A DNA stretch of 64,000 nucleotides from CAWKCE01 sp032127035 (GTDB lineage Bacteria > Actinomycetota > Actinomycetes > JAHEKZ01): NCBI GenBank assembly GCA_963848085.1, contig CAWKCE010000007.1, positions 56,201 to 120,200 on the forward strand. The letters run 5' to 3'. Below, piece by piece: positions 50,593 through 63,472 of this stretch; positions within the stretch are counted from its first letter, which is position 1, and every line of letters starts with the position of its first letter. The notes beneath the pieces are model-generated. The model was not told the origin of the DNA. It was given only the letters and a program-made list of their open reading frames with translations, and searched no databases. Made by a program: the position numbers and the translations under genes.

Positions 50593-50956
50593 ACCCACCT
50601 CCGGGATCGTCAGAAGTCGTGAGACCTGATCGTCGGTGGGTCCGGTAACAACGACCGACATCGTCGATGACGCCGTCGTTACAGGTGACGACAGCCGTCC
50701 GAATGGTGAGACGACGGATTCAGTCGTCGGGACGACGGGATCCGTCGCCTCCGCCGCGCGATCGGCTACGCGATCCGTGGCCGCCGGGGTCCTGCCCGGG
50801 GCAGGCTCGCACCCAGCCGCGCCGGCTGCCGGCGCCTCGCGTGTTGCAGCCGCGTGAACTCTTACGGCATCAGGGTTCTCAAGCTCGCATCAAACGCCCA
50901 GCTGCGGTTACCGTCGCCGCTCCGCCGCCGACCACTTCCCGACGGAGGGCAGCACC
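50593..50956. promoter_or_regulatory. Divergent region between amtB and gltB with GlnR-like half-sites
   Basis: No convincing gene lies in these 364 bases. At 11-base spacing from 50645 one finds GTAAC (50645-50649), CGACA (50656), ATGAC (50667), GTTAC (50678-50682) and CGACA (50689). GTAAC is the a-site of the remembered GlnR box (GTnAC-n6-GAAAC), but the b-sites fit poorly. Since amtB and gltBD are typical GlnR targets and glnR is in this window, it is a candidate operator. The rest, rich in ACGACGG, shows nothing else recognisable. Confidence 0.4.
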
Positions 50957-55460
<4,504 letters not shown>

Positions 55461-55468
<8 letters not shown>

Positions 55469-56906
55469 CCCGCACGCGTTCCACCGGATCCCGCGGCAGA
55501 CGCGACCCCTGCGGCCGGTTGCGGACCGCGTGGCCGACTGGCGGCCGGTCGACCTGCCGATGCCGGCGGCCCGGGTGCAGGAGCAGGCCTCGCGGTGCAT
55601 GGGCTGCGGTATCCCGTTCTGCCATGCCGGTTGTCCCCTGGGCAACGTCATCCCCGACTTCAACCGGATGGTCGCCGGCGGCGACTGGGACGGCGCTGTC
55701 GACGGGCTGCTGGCCACCAACAACTTCCCGGAGTTCACCGGCAGCGTGTGCCCGGCGCCCTGCGAGGCCGCCTGCGTCGCCGGCGTGGGCGGGGAACCGG
55801 TCAGCATCAAGACGGTGGAGCGGGCGCTCGCCGAACGGGACCAGTTCGCGGGTTTTCGCCCCCGGCCCCCCGGACGGCTGTCCGGGCGGACCGTCGCGGT
55901 GGTCGGATCCGGGCCGGCCGGACTCGCCGCGGCCCAGCAGCTGACGCGTGCGGGCCACACCGTCGCGGTGTACGAGCGGGCGGACCGGGTCGGCGGCCTT
56001 CTGCGCTACGGCATCCCGGACTTCAAGCTCCCCAAGGGACTGCTCGACGCCCGCCTCGAGCAGCTGACCGCCGAGGGGACCCAGTTCCGCACCGGGGTCG
56101 ATATCGGGCACGACGTGTCCGTCGCGGCGCTGCGAGCCAGGCACGACGCCGTCGTGCTGGCGGTCGGTGCCACCCGGTGGCGCGACCTGGACGTGCCCGG
56201 CCGCGAGCTGGCGGGCGTGCACCAAGCGATGGCGTACCTGCCCGACGCCAACCGCGTGGCCGCCGGCCTGATCCCCGAGCCTCCCGTCGACGCCCGTGGC
56301 CGCCGCGTCGTGGTCATCGGCGGTGGCGACACGGGCAGCGACTGCGTGGGCACTGCCCACCGCCAGGGGGCAGCGTCGGTGGTGCAGCTGGAGATCCTGC
56401 CCCAGCCCCCTGAGTTGCGGCCGGACAGCACCCCGTGGCCGCTGTGGCCACTGGTGCTGCGGACCTCCACCTCACACGAGGAGGGCGGACACCGTCAGTT
56501 CGCGGTCAGCACCCGACGCCTCACCGGCACCGACGGCGGCCAGGTGACCGGCCTGGAGCTCGTGGACGTGGATCTGGACGGTCGCACGGCGGTCCCGGTC
56601 GCCGGGACCGAACGCACGCTGCCGGCAGACCTGGTCCTGCTCGCGCTCGGGTTCACCGGACCGGAGGCCGAGCGCCTGGGCTGCCCGGGCCTGGAACTGA
56701 CGTCCCGCGGGACGCTCGCCCGGGACTCGTCCTACGCGACGTCGGAGACCGGGGTGTTCGTCGCCGGGGACGCCGGCCGAGGCCAGTCACTGGTGGTGTG
56801 GGCCATCGCGGAGGGGCGGGCCTGTGCGTCGGCTGTCGACACCTGGCTCACTGGCAGCACCCGCCTGCCGTCGCCGGTCAGGCCGTCCCAGACCGCACTG
56901 GTGTGA
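55461..56906 (+). CDS. gltD: Glutamate synthase small subunit GltD
   Basis: The product has 481 residues. The N-terminal cysteine-rich part (CMGCGIPFCHAGCPLGNVIP and GSVCPAPCEAAC) binds iron-sulfur clusters. The FAD site is VVGSGPAGLAAAQQLTRAGH, and the NADPH site is VIGGGDTGSDCVGTAHRQGA. It passes electrons from NADPH to GltB. The GTG at 55461 overlaps the gltB end by 8 bases. A bidirectional hairpin follows before the convergent NlpC/P60 gene. Confidence 0.96.
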
Positions 56907-56918
56907 CCCGTCGGAGGA

Positions 56919-56962
56919 ACCTCCCGGCGTTGCGCCGGGGGGATGGCCCAACGCCGGGAGGT
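56919..56962. terminator. Bidirectional terminator between gltD and the NlpC/P60 gene
   Basis: The arms ACCTCCCGGCGTTG (56919-56932) and CAACGCCGGGAGGT (56949-56962) pair perfectly over 14 bases around a 16-base GC-rich loop. The genes on both sides end within 15 bases and face it, so it likely stops transcription in both directions. Confidence 0.85.
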
Positions 56963-56975
56963 CCGCCGATCGCGT

Positions 56976-57671
56976 CTACTTGCGGTTGATCACCCGGGCG
57001 TAGTAGACGCTGTTCGTCCAGATCGGGGCGCGCCCGACGACCGTACCCGGGCGGGAGACGTGGAACACGTCGCCGTGCCCCGCGTAGATCGCCGCGTGGT
57101 AGATGGAGCTGCCGCTGTGGAAGAAGACCAGGTCGCCGGGGCGAGCCTCGGACCGGCTGATCTTGGTGCTCCGGTAGTACTGCGAGTCCGCCCGGTGGGG
57201 AAGGCTCAGCCCGGTGGCCTGCCGGTACACGTAGAGCGTGTACCCGGAGCAGTCGAACGCGGACGGCCCGGCCGCCCCGTAGACGTACGGGTCCCCGAAC
57301 TGGTTCTTGGCGACGTTCAGCACCCGCTGGTACCGCTTCAGCGTCGCCGACCAACGCGACTTCAGTGCGTCGTAGGTGCGCGCGTTGACCTTGCCGGTGA
57401 CCGCGATGCCGCGCTGGTCCTGGAAATGGCGGACGTGGCGGACAGTGCGGTCACCGTAGAAGCCGGTGCGGTCGATCTCGAGCCACTTCTGGACCCGGCG
57501 AACGCGGTCACCGGTGTCGCCGCGGGCCAGCATGTCGAAGGACGACACGGTGCTGGCTGCGGTGGCGGTCGAGGCGCTGGCCGGGGCGGTCATGGCCAGC
57601 GCGAGGGGAAGGGACAGGGCTGCGGCAACGCCGACGGCCAGGGCGCGACGACGTGCGACGGACAACGACAT
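56976..57671 (-). CDS. Secreted NlpC/P60 hydrolase with peptidoglycan-binding domain
   Basis: The product has 231 residues. The signal peptide covers about 1-34 (LPLALAMTAPASAST). A peptidoglycan-binding domain (about 45-100, LARGDTGDRVRRVQKWL and FYGDRTVRHVRHFQ) is followed by the NlpC/P60 domain (about 110-231). The catalytic Cys141 is in FDCSGY, and the His is in IYHAAIYAG. Such enzymes cleave peptidoglycan stem peptides during division or growth. The ATG at 57671 is preceded by a c-di-AMP riboswitch leader, so expression should respond to c-di-AMP. Confidence 0.93.
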   Translation of the reverse strand: MSLSVARRRALAVGVAAALSLPLALAMTAPASASTATAASTVSSFDMLARGDTGDRVRRVQKWLEIDRTGFYGDRTVRHVRHFQDQRGIAVTGKVNARTYDALKSRWSATLKRYQRVLNVAKNQFGDPYVYGAAGPSAFDCSGYTLYVYRQATGLSLPHRADSQYYRSTKISRSEARPGDLVFFHSGSSIYHAAIYAGHGDVFHVSRPGTVVGRAPIWTNSVYYARVINRK

Positions 57672-57689
57672 GCATCTCTCCGACGCCTG

Positions 57690-57862
57690 TGAAGTGAGCT
57701 GTCGGGTTCGGACCAGAGAGTGCCCGAGCGGGGCCGGTCGTTCCGGCCCCACTTTCACCCCAAGGGCGGCCCGCAGGCCGCCCGCTTCGTGGTTCCCCCA
57801 CTCCTGCCATCAGGGTCTGGTGGTCCGGTGGCCACGTGGCAGGACTCGGCGTCGTGGTCGGA
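57690..57862 (-). promoter_or_regulatory. c-di-AMP (ydaO-type) riboswitch
   Basis: Read on the minus strand, the region contains the conserved segments of the ydaO class in order: GACGCCGAGTCC, GGGGGAACCACG, then a GC hairpin (GGGCGGCC...GGCCGCCC), TTGGGGTGAAAGTGGG, a second hairpin (GGGGCCGG...CCGGCCCC), and GGTCCGAACCCGACAGCTC. This matches the actinobacterial form found before cell-wall hydrolase genes. Ligand binding would turn expression of the NlpC/P60 gene off. The gap to the start codon is about 20 bases. Confidence 0.88.
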
Positions 57863-57891
57863 CACCCTCCCGAAAGGGAAGGTCACGGAAA

Positions 57892-57920
57892 GGTATCGGT
57901 CGCCCCGGCTCGGATGTCAA
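57892..57920 (-). promoter_or_regulatory. Promoter of the NlpC/P60 transcript
   Basis: On the minus strand, TTGACA (57920-57915) is a perfect -35 element and GATACC (57897-57892) is a -10 at exactly 17 bases. Transcription would begin about 25 bases before the riboswitch core, as expected. Confidence 0.7.
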
Positions 57921-57998
57921 GCCCATGACAGCAAAATGTCAGAACAATGACCTGACTGGGCGAACCGCCCCGCGGGGCTTCGTGGTTCGCGGCATGCC

Positions 57999-58028
57999 GG
58001 GGCCGCTCGGGGCCGCTCGGGGCCGCTC
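57999..58028. repeat. 10-bp tandem repeat, three copies
   Basis: GGGGCCGCTC is repeated exactly three times (57999-58008, 58009-58018, 58019-58028). It lies between the bldC stop and the riboswitch promoter. A hairpin with arms CGAACC and GGTTCG around GCCCCGCGGGGC lies just before it (about 57961-57988). That hairpin is a candidate terminator for bldC, which ends at 58048 on the minus strand. Confidence 0.85.
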
Positions 58029-58047
58029 GAGGGAGGGCACGACACGG

Positions 58048-58266
58048 TCAGGGGAGGGCCGGCCGACCGGGCCCCTCGTCGGCCAGTCCGGCCAACAGGG
58101 CGCGGACCTCCGACTCCCGGTAGCGGCGGTGGCCGCCGAGGGTGCGGATGGAGCTCAGCTTGCCGGCCTTGGCCCAGCGGGTGACGGTCTTGGGGTCCAC
58201 GCGGAACAGCGCAGCGACCTCGGCGGGAGTCAACAGGGCCTCCGGCTCGGGCGACATAGTCGGCAC
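58048..58266 (-). CDS. bldC: BldC-type developmental DNA-binding protein
   Basis: The product has 72 residues, a single winged-helix of the MerR-like excisionase family. LLTPAEVAALFRVDPKTVTR, then WAKAGKLSSIRTLGGHRRYR, is almost the same as remembered Streptomyces BldC. BldC binds direct repeats cooperatively and controls entry into development. The GTG at 58266 follows GGAGG at about 4 bases; the ATG at 58257 would lie too far from it. The neighbours vdh, DUF3073, purM and purF follow the Streptomyces order. Confidence 0.93.
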   Translation of the reverse strand: MPTMSPEPEALLTPAEVAALFRVDPKTVTRWAKAGKLSSIRTLGGHRRYRESEVRALLAGLADEGPGRPALP

Positions 58267-58331
58267 CGGTCCTCCTCGCTGTGCTCGTCGACGTCGGTCT
58301 GTCCAGCATTGCACCGCCTGGGGAGACCGGG

Positions 58332-58406
58332 GTTTCCGGAGCCCATCCCCCGGTGGGCTCCGGAAACGCCGGTACATGCAACGGCCCGGGTCCCCCGACC
58401 CGGGCC
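58332..58406. repeat. Two adjacent perfect hairpins in the bldC-vdh intergenic region
   Basis: The first stem is 14 bp: GTTTCCGGAGCCCA (58332-58345) with TGGGCTCCGGAAAC (58354-58367), 8-base loop. The second is 10 bp: GGCCCGGGTC (58383-58392) with GACCCGGGCC (58397-58406), 4-base loop. They lie in a divergent intergenic region, where terminators are not expected. They may form leader structures, DNA cruciforms, or an unannotated RNA. Confidence 0.85.
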
Positions 58407-58551
58407 AGGCGCTGCACTCGATCTCCCACGTAGATCATGACCTGTTGTCCCGGATGTCCGATATGGCGATCCGGTGCCATCTTCCCGCTGACACCTGGAC
58501 TAAGCCATTCGGGGACATCCCCCGGCCGAGGCACTGGCTAGGCTCCGGTGT

Positions 58552-59643
58552 GTGAGCACCTCAGGCGACGACGTGGTCTTCGACCGCCTGCAGGGACACG
58601 AGCAGGTGGTGTTCTGCTCCGACCCCGCGAGCGGCCTGCGGGCCATCATCGCCATCCACTCGACGGCGCTCGGCCCCGCCCTGGGCGGCACCCGGTGTCG
58701 GCCGTACCCGACCGTCCAGGACGCGCTGGACGACGTACTGCACCTGTCGCAGGCGATGACGCTGAAGAACGCCCTCGCCGGTCTCGACCACGGCGGCGGC
58801 AAAGCGGTGATCATCGGTGACCCCGCCACCTGCAAGACCGAGCCCCTGCTCCGGGCCTACGGCCGTTTCGTCCAGGGGCTGGGAGGTCGTTACGTGACGG
58901 CGGGGGACATGGGCATCTCGGTCGCCGACCTGGACGTGGTCGGCCGCGAGTCGCGGTTCGTCACCGGTCGGTCCGTGGTCCAGGGCGGGGGTGGTGACTC
59001 CGGGGTCCTCACCGCGTACGGGGTCCTGCAGGGGATGCGGGCGGCCGCGATGCACCGCTGGGGCTCGCCCAGCCTGGCGAGCCGAACCGTGGGGGTTGTC
59101 GGCTTGGGCAAGGTGGGCCACCGCCTCGCCGGCCACCTGGTCGCGGACGGCGCCCAGGTCCTGGGCGTCGACACCGACCCGTCGGCCGTGGACCGGGTCC
59201 GCATCGACCATCCGGAGGTCGAGCTGCTGCACTCCACGGCCGAGCTGCTGGCCCGGCCCTTGGACGTGCTCGCTCCCTGCGCCTCGGGCGGTCTGGTCGA
59301 CGCCGAGGTCGCCGCCTCGGTGGACACCGAGATCATCTGCGGGGGGGCCAACAACCAGCTGGCCCACCCTGAGCTCGCGCAGGTGCTGGCCGGGCGGGGC
59401 GTGCTCTACGCCCCCGACTTCCTGGTCAATGCCGGCGGCGTCATCCAGGTGGCTGACGAGCTGGTCGGCTTCTCCGCCGACCGAGCGCGCAGCCGCGTCG
59501 ACCAGCTGTACGACACCACCCTGGCCGTCCTCCAGCGGGCCGCGGCGACCGGCGTCACGCCCGAGCTGGCCGCCGAAGGGCTGGTCGCGGACCGTATTGC
59601 CGCGGTCTCCCGCCTGGGGACGATCTGGAATCGGCCGGACTGA
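58552..59643 (+). CDS. vdh: Leucine/valine dehydrogenase family protein
   Basis: The product has 363 residues. The catalytic region reads LKNALAGLDHGGGKAVI, and the NAD fold contains VGVVGLGKVGHRLAGHL. Length and sequence fit the Leu/Val/Phe dehydrogenases, which deaminate branched-chain amino acids with NAD+. The place next to bldC, DUF3073 and purM matches Streptomyces vdh, so valine dehydrogenase is the best guess. Leucine or phenylalanine cannot be excluded. The GTG at 58552 is used. Confidence 0.88.
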   Translation: MSTSGDDVVFDRLQGHEQVVFCSDPASGLRAIIAIHSTALGPALGGTRCRPYPTVQDALDDVLHLSQAMTLKNALAGLDHGGGKAVIIGDPATCKTEPLLRAYGRFVQGLGGRYVTAGDMGISVADLDVVGRESRFVTGRSVVQGGGGDSGVLTAYGVLQGMRAAAMHRWGSPSLASRTVGVVGLGKVGHRLAGHLVADGAQVLGVDTDPSAVDRVRIDHPEVELLHSTAELLARPLDVLAPCASGGLVDAEVAASVDTEIICGGANNQLAHPELAQVLAGRGVLYAPDFLVNAGGVIQVADELVGFSADRARSRVDQLYDTTLAVLQRAAATGVTPELAAEGLVADRIAAVSRLGTIWNRPD

Positions 59644-59787
59644 CTCCACGTCTGGCGGTTCCATCGTTTAGGCTGGTGAGGTTGCGCCCGGCCGATCGCG
59701 GTCGCCGCAGCGAATGAGTGCACCACCGAACCACGCACGTCACACAGCAACGATCCCGGGGCCTGGTCCCCGTCGAGGGGGTCCGCT

Positions 59788-59976
59788 ATGGGTCGCGGCC
59801 GGGCGAAGGCCAAGCAGACCAAGGTCGCTCGCGAGCTGAAGTACGCCAGCGGCGATCTTGACATCAATGCCCTGACGGCAGAGCTGGCTGGCTCCGAGGG
59901 GAGTCTGTCCGCAGAGGACGACGAGGTCGGCGAGGACGACGCCGGCTCGAGCGACTCGGACTACGCGCGGCGCTGA
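59788..59976 (+). CDS. DUF3073 small protein
   Basis: The product has 62 residues. It begins MGRGRAKAKQTKVARELKY, the invariant opening of DUF3073, followed by an acidic Ser-rich tail (SLSAEDDEVGEDDAG). The basic head and acidic tail suggest a nucleic-acid-binding or otherwise charged partner role, but the function is unknown. The family is restricted to actinobacteria as far as I know. It lies between vdh and purM, which is its conserved place. Confidence 0.93.
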   Translation: MGRGRAKAKQTKVARELKYASGDLDINALTAELAGSEGSLSAEDDEVGEDDAGSSDSDYARR

Positions 59977-59993
59977 GCGCCAGCGGTCGCCGC

Positions 59994-61079
59994 TCAGCCC
60001 GCGGTGTGGGCTCCTACCAGGTCGACGCTGGCCGGCCCCGCGGGTGCGGCCTGAACCTCGCCCATGACCCAGGCCGGGACTCCTCGGTCCCGCAGCAGTG
60101 AGACCGTTCGATCGGCCCCGTCGGCTGCGACCACCGCGACCATGCCGACCCCCCGGTTGAGCGAGCGCTCCAGCTCGGCCTCCGCGACCCCACCCAGGGC
60201 CGCGACGAGGCCGAACACCGGCGGCGGCTGCCAGGTGCTCCGGTCGACAACCCCCCGTACGCCGTGAGGCAGCACCCGCGCCAGGTTCGCCGCCAGTCCC
60301 CCACCGGTCACGTGGGCAAATGCGTGCACTCCGGCCGCCGGGTCGCGCACGAGGGCCAGACAGTCCAGGGCGTAGATCCGCGTCGGCTCGAGCAGCTCGG
60401 CTCCCAGCGTGCGGCCCAGCTCGGGCACCTCGCGGTCGACGTGCCACCCGCTGCGCTCGAACATCACGTGACGGACCAGGGAGTACCCGTTGGAGTGGAG
60501 TCCGCTGCTGGCCATCGCAACCAGGGCGTCGCCCGGCAGCACGCGCTCCGGGCCCAGCAGGTCCGCGGCGTCGACCGCACCGACACCTGCCCCGGCGAGG
60601 TCGTACTCGTCCGGGTCGAGCAGGCCGGGGTGCTCAGCGGTTTCGCCGCCCACCAGGGCCGCGCCGGCCCGGCGGCACCCCTCGGCGACGCCGGACACGA
60701 TGGCTGCGATGCGCTCGGGCCGGACCTGACCGGTGGCGATGTAGTCGGTCATGAACAGCGGCTCGGCGCCGCACACGACGAGGTCGTCCAGGACCATCGC
60801 GACCAGGTCGATGCCGATCGTGTCGTGGACATCCATCCGACGTGCGACGTCGATCTTGGTGCCCACGCCGTCAGTCGCGGTCGCCAGCAGGGGACGAGCC
60901 ATACCGGACAGCGCCGACACGTCGAACAGCCCGGCGAACCCGCCCAAGCCACCCACGACCTCGGGTCGGCTGGCGCGCGCCACCGAGGCCTTCATCAGCT
61001 CGACCGCGCGGTCGCCCGCCTCGATGTCCACGCCGGCCGAGGCGTACGTGGCGCCCCCGCCGTCCGTCGCCGGGGTCAT
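59994..61079 (-). CDS. purM: Phosphoribosylformylglycinamidine cyclo-ligase PurM
   Basis: The product has 361 residues. PurM closes the imidazole ring to give AIR, the fifth purine step. Landmarks are TYASAGVDIEAGDRAV at the N-terminus, TDGVGTKIDVARRM, ALVGGETAEHPG and ASSGLHSNGYSLVRHV. The ATG at 61079 overlaps the purF stop by 4 bases, so the two form an operon. It converges with the DUF3073 gene. Confidence 0.96.
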   Translation of the reverse strand: MTPATDGGGATYASAGVDIEAGDRAVELMKASVARASRPEVVGGLGGFAGLFDVSALSGMARPLLATATDGVGTKIDVARRMDVHDTIGIDLVAMVLDDLVVCGAEPLFMTDYIATGQVRPERIAAIVSGVAEGCRRAGAALVGGETAEHPGLLDPDEYDLAGAGVGAVDAADLLGPERVLPGDALVAMASSGLHSNGYSLVRHVMFERSGWHVDREVPELGRTLGAELLEPTRIYALDCLALVRDPAAGVHAFAHVTGGGLAANLARVLPHGVRGVVDRSTWQPPPVFGLVAALGGVAEAELERSLNRGVGMVAVVAADGADRTVSLLRDRGVPAWVMGEVQAAPAGPASVDLVGAHTAG

Positions 61080-62641
61080 GGCCGAGCCAGCGCGTCGGCC
61101 GCCCCGCCCCCCGAGGTGGCCGTCGCCAGGCCGTCGACGTCGATCCCGCGCTCGCGGGGGCCGGCCTCCAGCCCCTCGAGCAGGTGCTTTCCGAGCTGCT
61201 CCGGCTCCGGCAGCTCCAGCGGGTACTCACCGGTGAAACACGCTGAGCACAGCTTGGCAGCCGGGACTTGGGTGGCCGCCACCAGCTCGGACAGCGACAC
61301 GTAGGCCAGTGAGTCGGCCCCCACCGAGGCGCGGATCTCGTCGGTGATCAGGCCGTTGGCGATCAGCTCGGCTCGGGTGGCGAAGTCGATGCCGTAGAAG
61401 CACGGCCACTTGACCGGGGGGCTGGAGATGCGCACGTGCACCTCGGCGGCCCCGGCCTCTCGGAGCATCCGGACGAGCGCCCGCTGGGTGTTCCCGCGGA
61501 CGATGGAGTCGTCCACGACGACCAGCCGCTTGCCCTGGATGACCTCTCGCAGAGGGTTGAGCTTGAGGCGGATCCCGAGCTGCCGGATGGTCTGTGACGG
61601 CTGGATGAAGGTGCGTCCCACGTAGGCGTTCTTGACCAGCCCCTGCGCGTACGGGATCCCGGACTCCTGGGCGTAGCCGATCGCCGCCGGTGTCCCGGAC
61701 TCCGGAACCGGGATGACCAGGTCGGCCTCAACCGGCGCCTCCCGAGCCAGTCGGCGACCGACGTCGACGCGGGCGGAGTGGACCGAGCGCCCGGAAATGG
61801 CGGTGTCCGGCCGGGCCAGGTACACGTACTCGAACAGGCAGCCCTTCGGCAGGGCCTCGGCGTACCGCAGCGTGCGCAGCCCGTGCTCGTCGATCGCGAC
61901 CAGCTCGCCCGGTTCGATCTCCCGGACCAGGGACGCCCCCACGATGTCCAGGGCGGCCGACTCGCTCGCGACGACCCAGCCGCGCTCCAGCCGGCCCAGC
62001 ACCAGCGGATGGATTCCCTGCGGATCTCGCGCGGCGTACAGCGTGGTCTCGTCCATGAAGACCAGGCAGAACGCCCCCCGCAGGTGCGGAAGCACCTCCA
62101 TGGCGGCGGTCTCGAGAGACTGCCCGGGGTGGTGGGCGAGCAGGGTGGTCACCAGGTCTGTGTCCGACGTCGAGGGAACCGCCGGCGCACCGGGGAAGGG
62201 CAGCTCGCCACGCTCCGCCTGCTGCTCGGCAGCCAGCCGGGCCAGCTCACCGGTGTTGATCAGGTTTCCGTTGTGGGCGAGCGCCATGCCACCGGTCGCC
62301 GTGGAGCGGAAGGTGGGCTGGGCGTTCTCCCAGACGCTCGACCCGGTCGTGGAGTAGCGGGTGTGCCCGACGGCCAGGTGCCCCTGCAGGGCACTCAGAT
62401 GAGACTCGTCGAAGACCTGCGCGACCAGACCCATGTCCTTGTAGACGACGATCCCGCTGCCGTCGGTGACCGCGATCCCGGCCGACTCCTGGCCGCGGTG
62501 CTGCAGCGCATACAGGCCGAAGTAGGTGAGCTTGGCGACCTCCTCCCCGGGGGCCCACACACCAAAGACACCGCAGGCATCCTGCGGGCCTTTGTCGTCT
62601 GAGAGGAGGTCGTGCGTGAGTCGTCCGTCGCCACCGGGCAC
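61076..62641 (-). CDS. purF: Amidophosphoribosyltransferase PurF
   Basis: The product has 521 residues. Maturation after a short propeptide leaves Cys23 as the N-terminal glutaminase nucleophile, in GPQDACGVFGVWAPG. The phosphoribosyl site is LVVVDDSIVRGNTQRALVR. The late CSACFTGEYP has the iron-sulfur cysteine pair of the Bacillus-type enzyme. It catalyses the first step of purine synthesis. The GTG at 62641 gives VPGGDGRLTHDLLSDDKGPQ, close to Streptomyces PurF; the frame extends further without support. Confidence 0.95.
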   Translation of the reverse strand: MPGGDGRLTHDLLSDDKGPQDACGVFGVWAPGEEVAKLTYFGLYALQHRGQESAGIAVTDGSGIVVYKDMGLVAQVFDESHLSALQGHLAVGHTRYSTTGSSVWENAQPTFRSTATGGMALAHNGNLINTGELARLAAEQQAERGELPFPGAPAVPSTSDTDLVTTLLAHHPGQSLETAAMEVLPHLRGAFCLVFMDETTLYAARDPQGIHPLVLGRLERGWVVASESAALDIVGASLVREIEPGELVAIDEHGLRTLRYAEALPKGCLFEYVYLARPDTAISGRSVHSARVDVGRRLAREAPVEADLVIPVPESGTPAAIGYAQESGIPYAQGLVKNAYVGRTFIQPSQTIRQLGIRLKLNPLREVIQGKRLVVVDDSIVRGNTQRALVRMLREAGAAEVHVRISSPPVKWPCFYGIDFATRAELIANGLITDEIRASVGADSLAYVSLSELVAATQVPAAKLCSACFTGEYPLELPEPEQLGKHLLEGLEAGPRERGIDVDGLATATSGGGAADALARP

Positions 62642-62723
62642 GTACCGAAGTCTAGGGCACGCCCCCGCCGCCAGCCGCAGCCCGACCCGCAGCCCCAATC
62701 CGGCCCAAGGGCCCCATTCGCGG

Positions 62724-63470
62724 CTACTGAGCCAAGGGGGCCCAGCCGTCGTGCATCGCCGCGCGCACCGCGGGCCACGCCGTCGAGTCCGGGTCGACCA
62801 CGCCGAAGTGGCCACCGGGCACCTCCGTCAGCTTCGCAGCCGGATGCCTGCGTACGTACGCCCGTGACAACGCAATCGGGACGAGGTCGTCGTCGGCGGC
62901 ATGGAGCAGCCGAACCGGGCAGGCCGGCGCGGCCAGCGCCACCGGGTCGACCTGGCGGTACCGGTCGGGCGCCTCGTCCGGACCGGCTGCGAGCAGCGCC
63001 TGAACTGCGTCGCGGTCCAGGCCGCGCCGATGCGCCTCCGCCAGGTCCGCGACCGGCGCCAGCGCCACGACGCCGACCAGGTGCGTCGGCGGCGCGACCG
63101 CCCCAGCCCACAGGGCCAAGTGACCTCCGGCGCTGTGGCCGGCCACCAGAACTGCCGTCGCCGCCACCTGGGACGGCAGCTGCGCCATGACGGTCCGCAC
63201 GTCGTCGAACGTCTCCGGCCAGCCACCGGATCCGCCGACTCGCCGGTACTCCGGCAGCGCCACGGTGACCCCGTCCGCGGCCAGCCTCGATGCCATCAGG
63301 CGCAGATGCGAACGGTCGTACTCCTCGCGCCAGAACCCTCCGTGCAGCAGGACAACGCAGCGGTCCGAGCCCGGCCACACCTCGACGATCTGGTCCCGGT
63401 GGTCGCCGTAGGCCCAGGTCACCGGCCCCGGCGGCGCGGCGCCGAACAGGACGCCGCGGTCCTCAGCCAC
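62724..63470 (-). CDS. Alpha/beta hydrolase, likely kynurenine formamidase-type
   Basis: The product has 248 residues. The oxyanion loop HGGFWREEYDR, the nucleophile elbow VAGHSAGGHLALW and the late PGGHFGVVDP give a full Ser-Asp-His set. HGGFW resembles the HGGYW loop of arylformamidases. The start lies 2 bases after the kynureninase stop, so the two are one operon. Hydrolysis of N-formylkynurenine would supply kynurenine to that enzyme. The pathway role is therefore well supported by context, not by sequence alone. The GTG at 63470 is used. Confidence 0.8.
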   Translation of the reverse strand: MAEDRGVLFGAAPPGPVTWAYGDHRDQIVEVWPGSDRCVVLLHGGFWREEYDRSHLRLMASRLAADGVTVALPEYRRVGGSGGWPETFDDVRTVMAQLPSQVAATAVLVAGHSAGGHLALWAGAVAPPTHLVGVVALAPVADLAEAHRRGLDRDAVQALLAAGPDEAPDRYRQVDPVALAAPACPVRLLHAADDDLVPIALSRAYVRRHPAAKLTEVPGGHFGVVDPDSTAWPAVRAAMHDGWAPLAQ

Positions 63471-63472
63471 GC

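Noticed and set aside
50636..50857. Plus-strand ORF of 73 codons before gltB
   Set aside because: The composition is Val/Thr/Ser/Ala repeats from the ACGACGG-rich DNA, with no good ribosome site. It overlaps the amtB promoter region.
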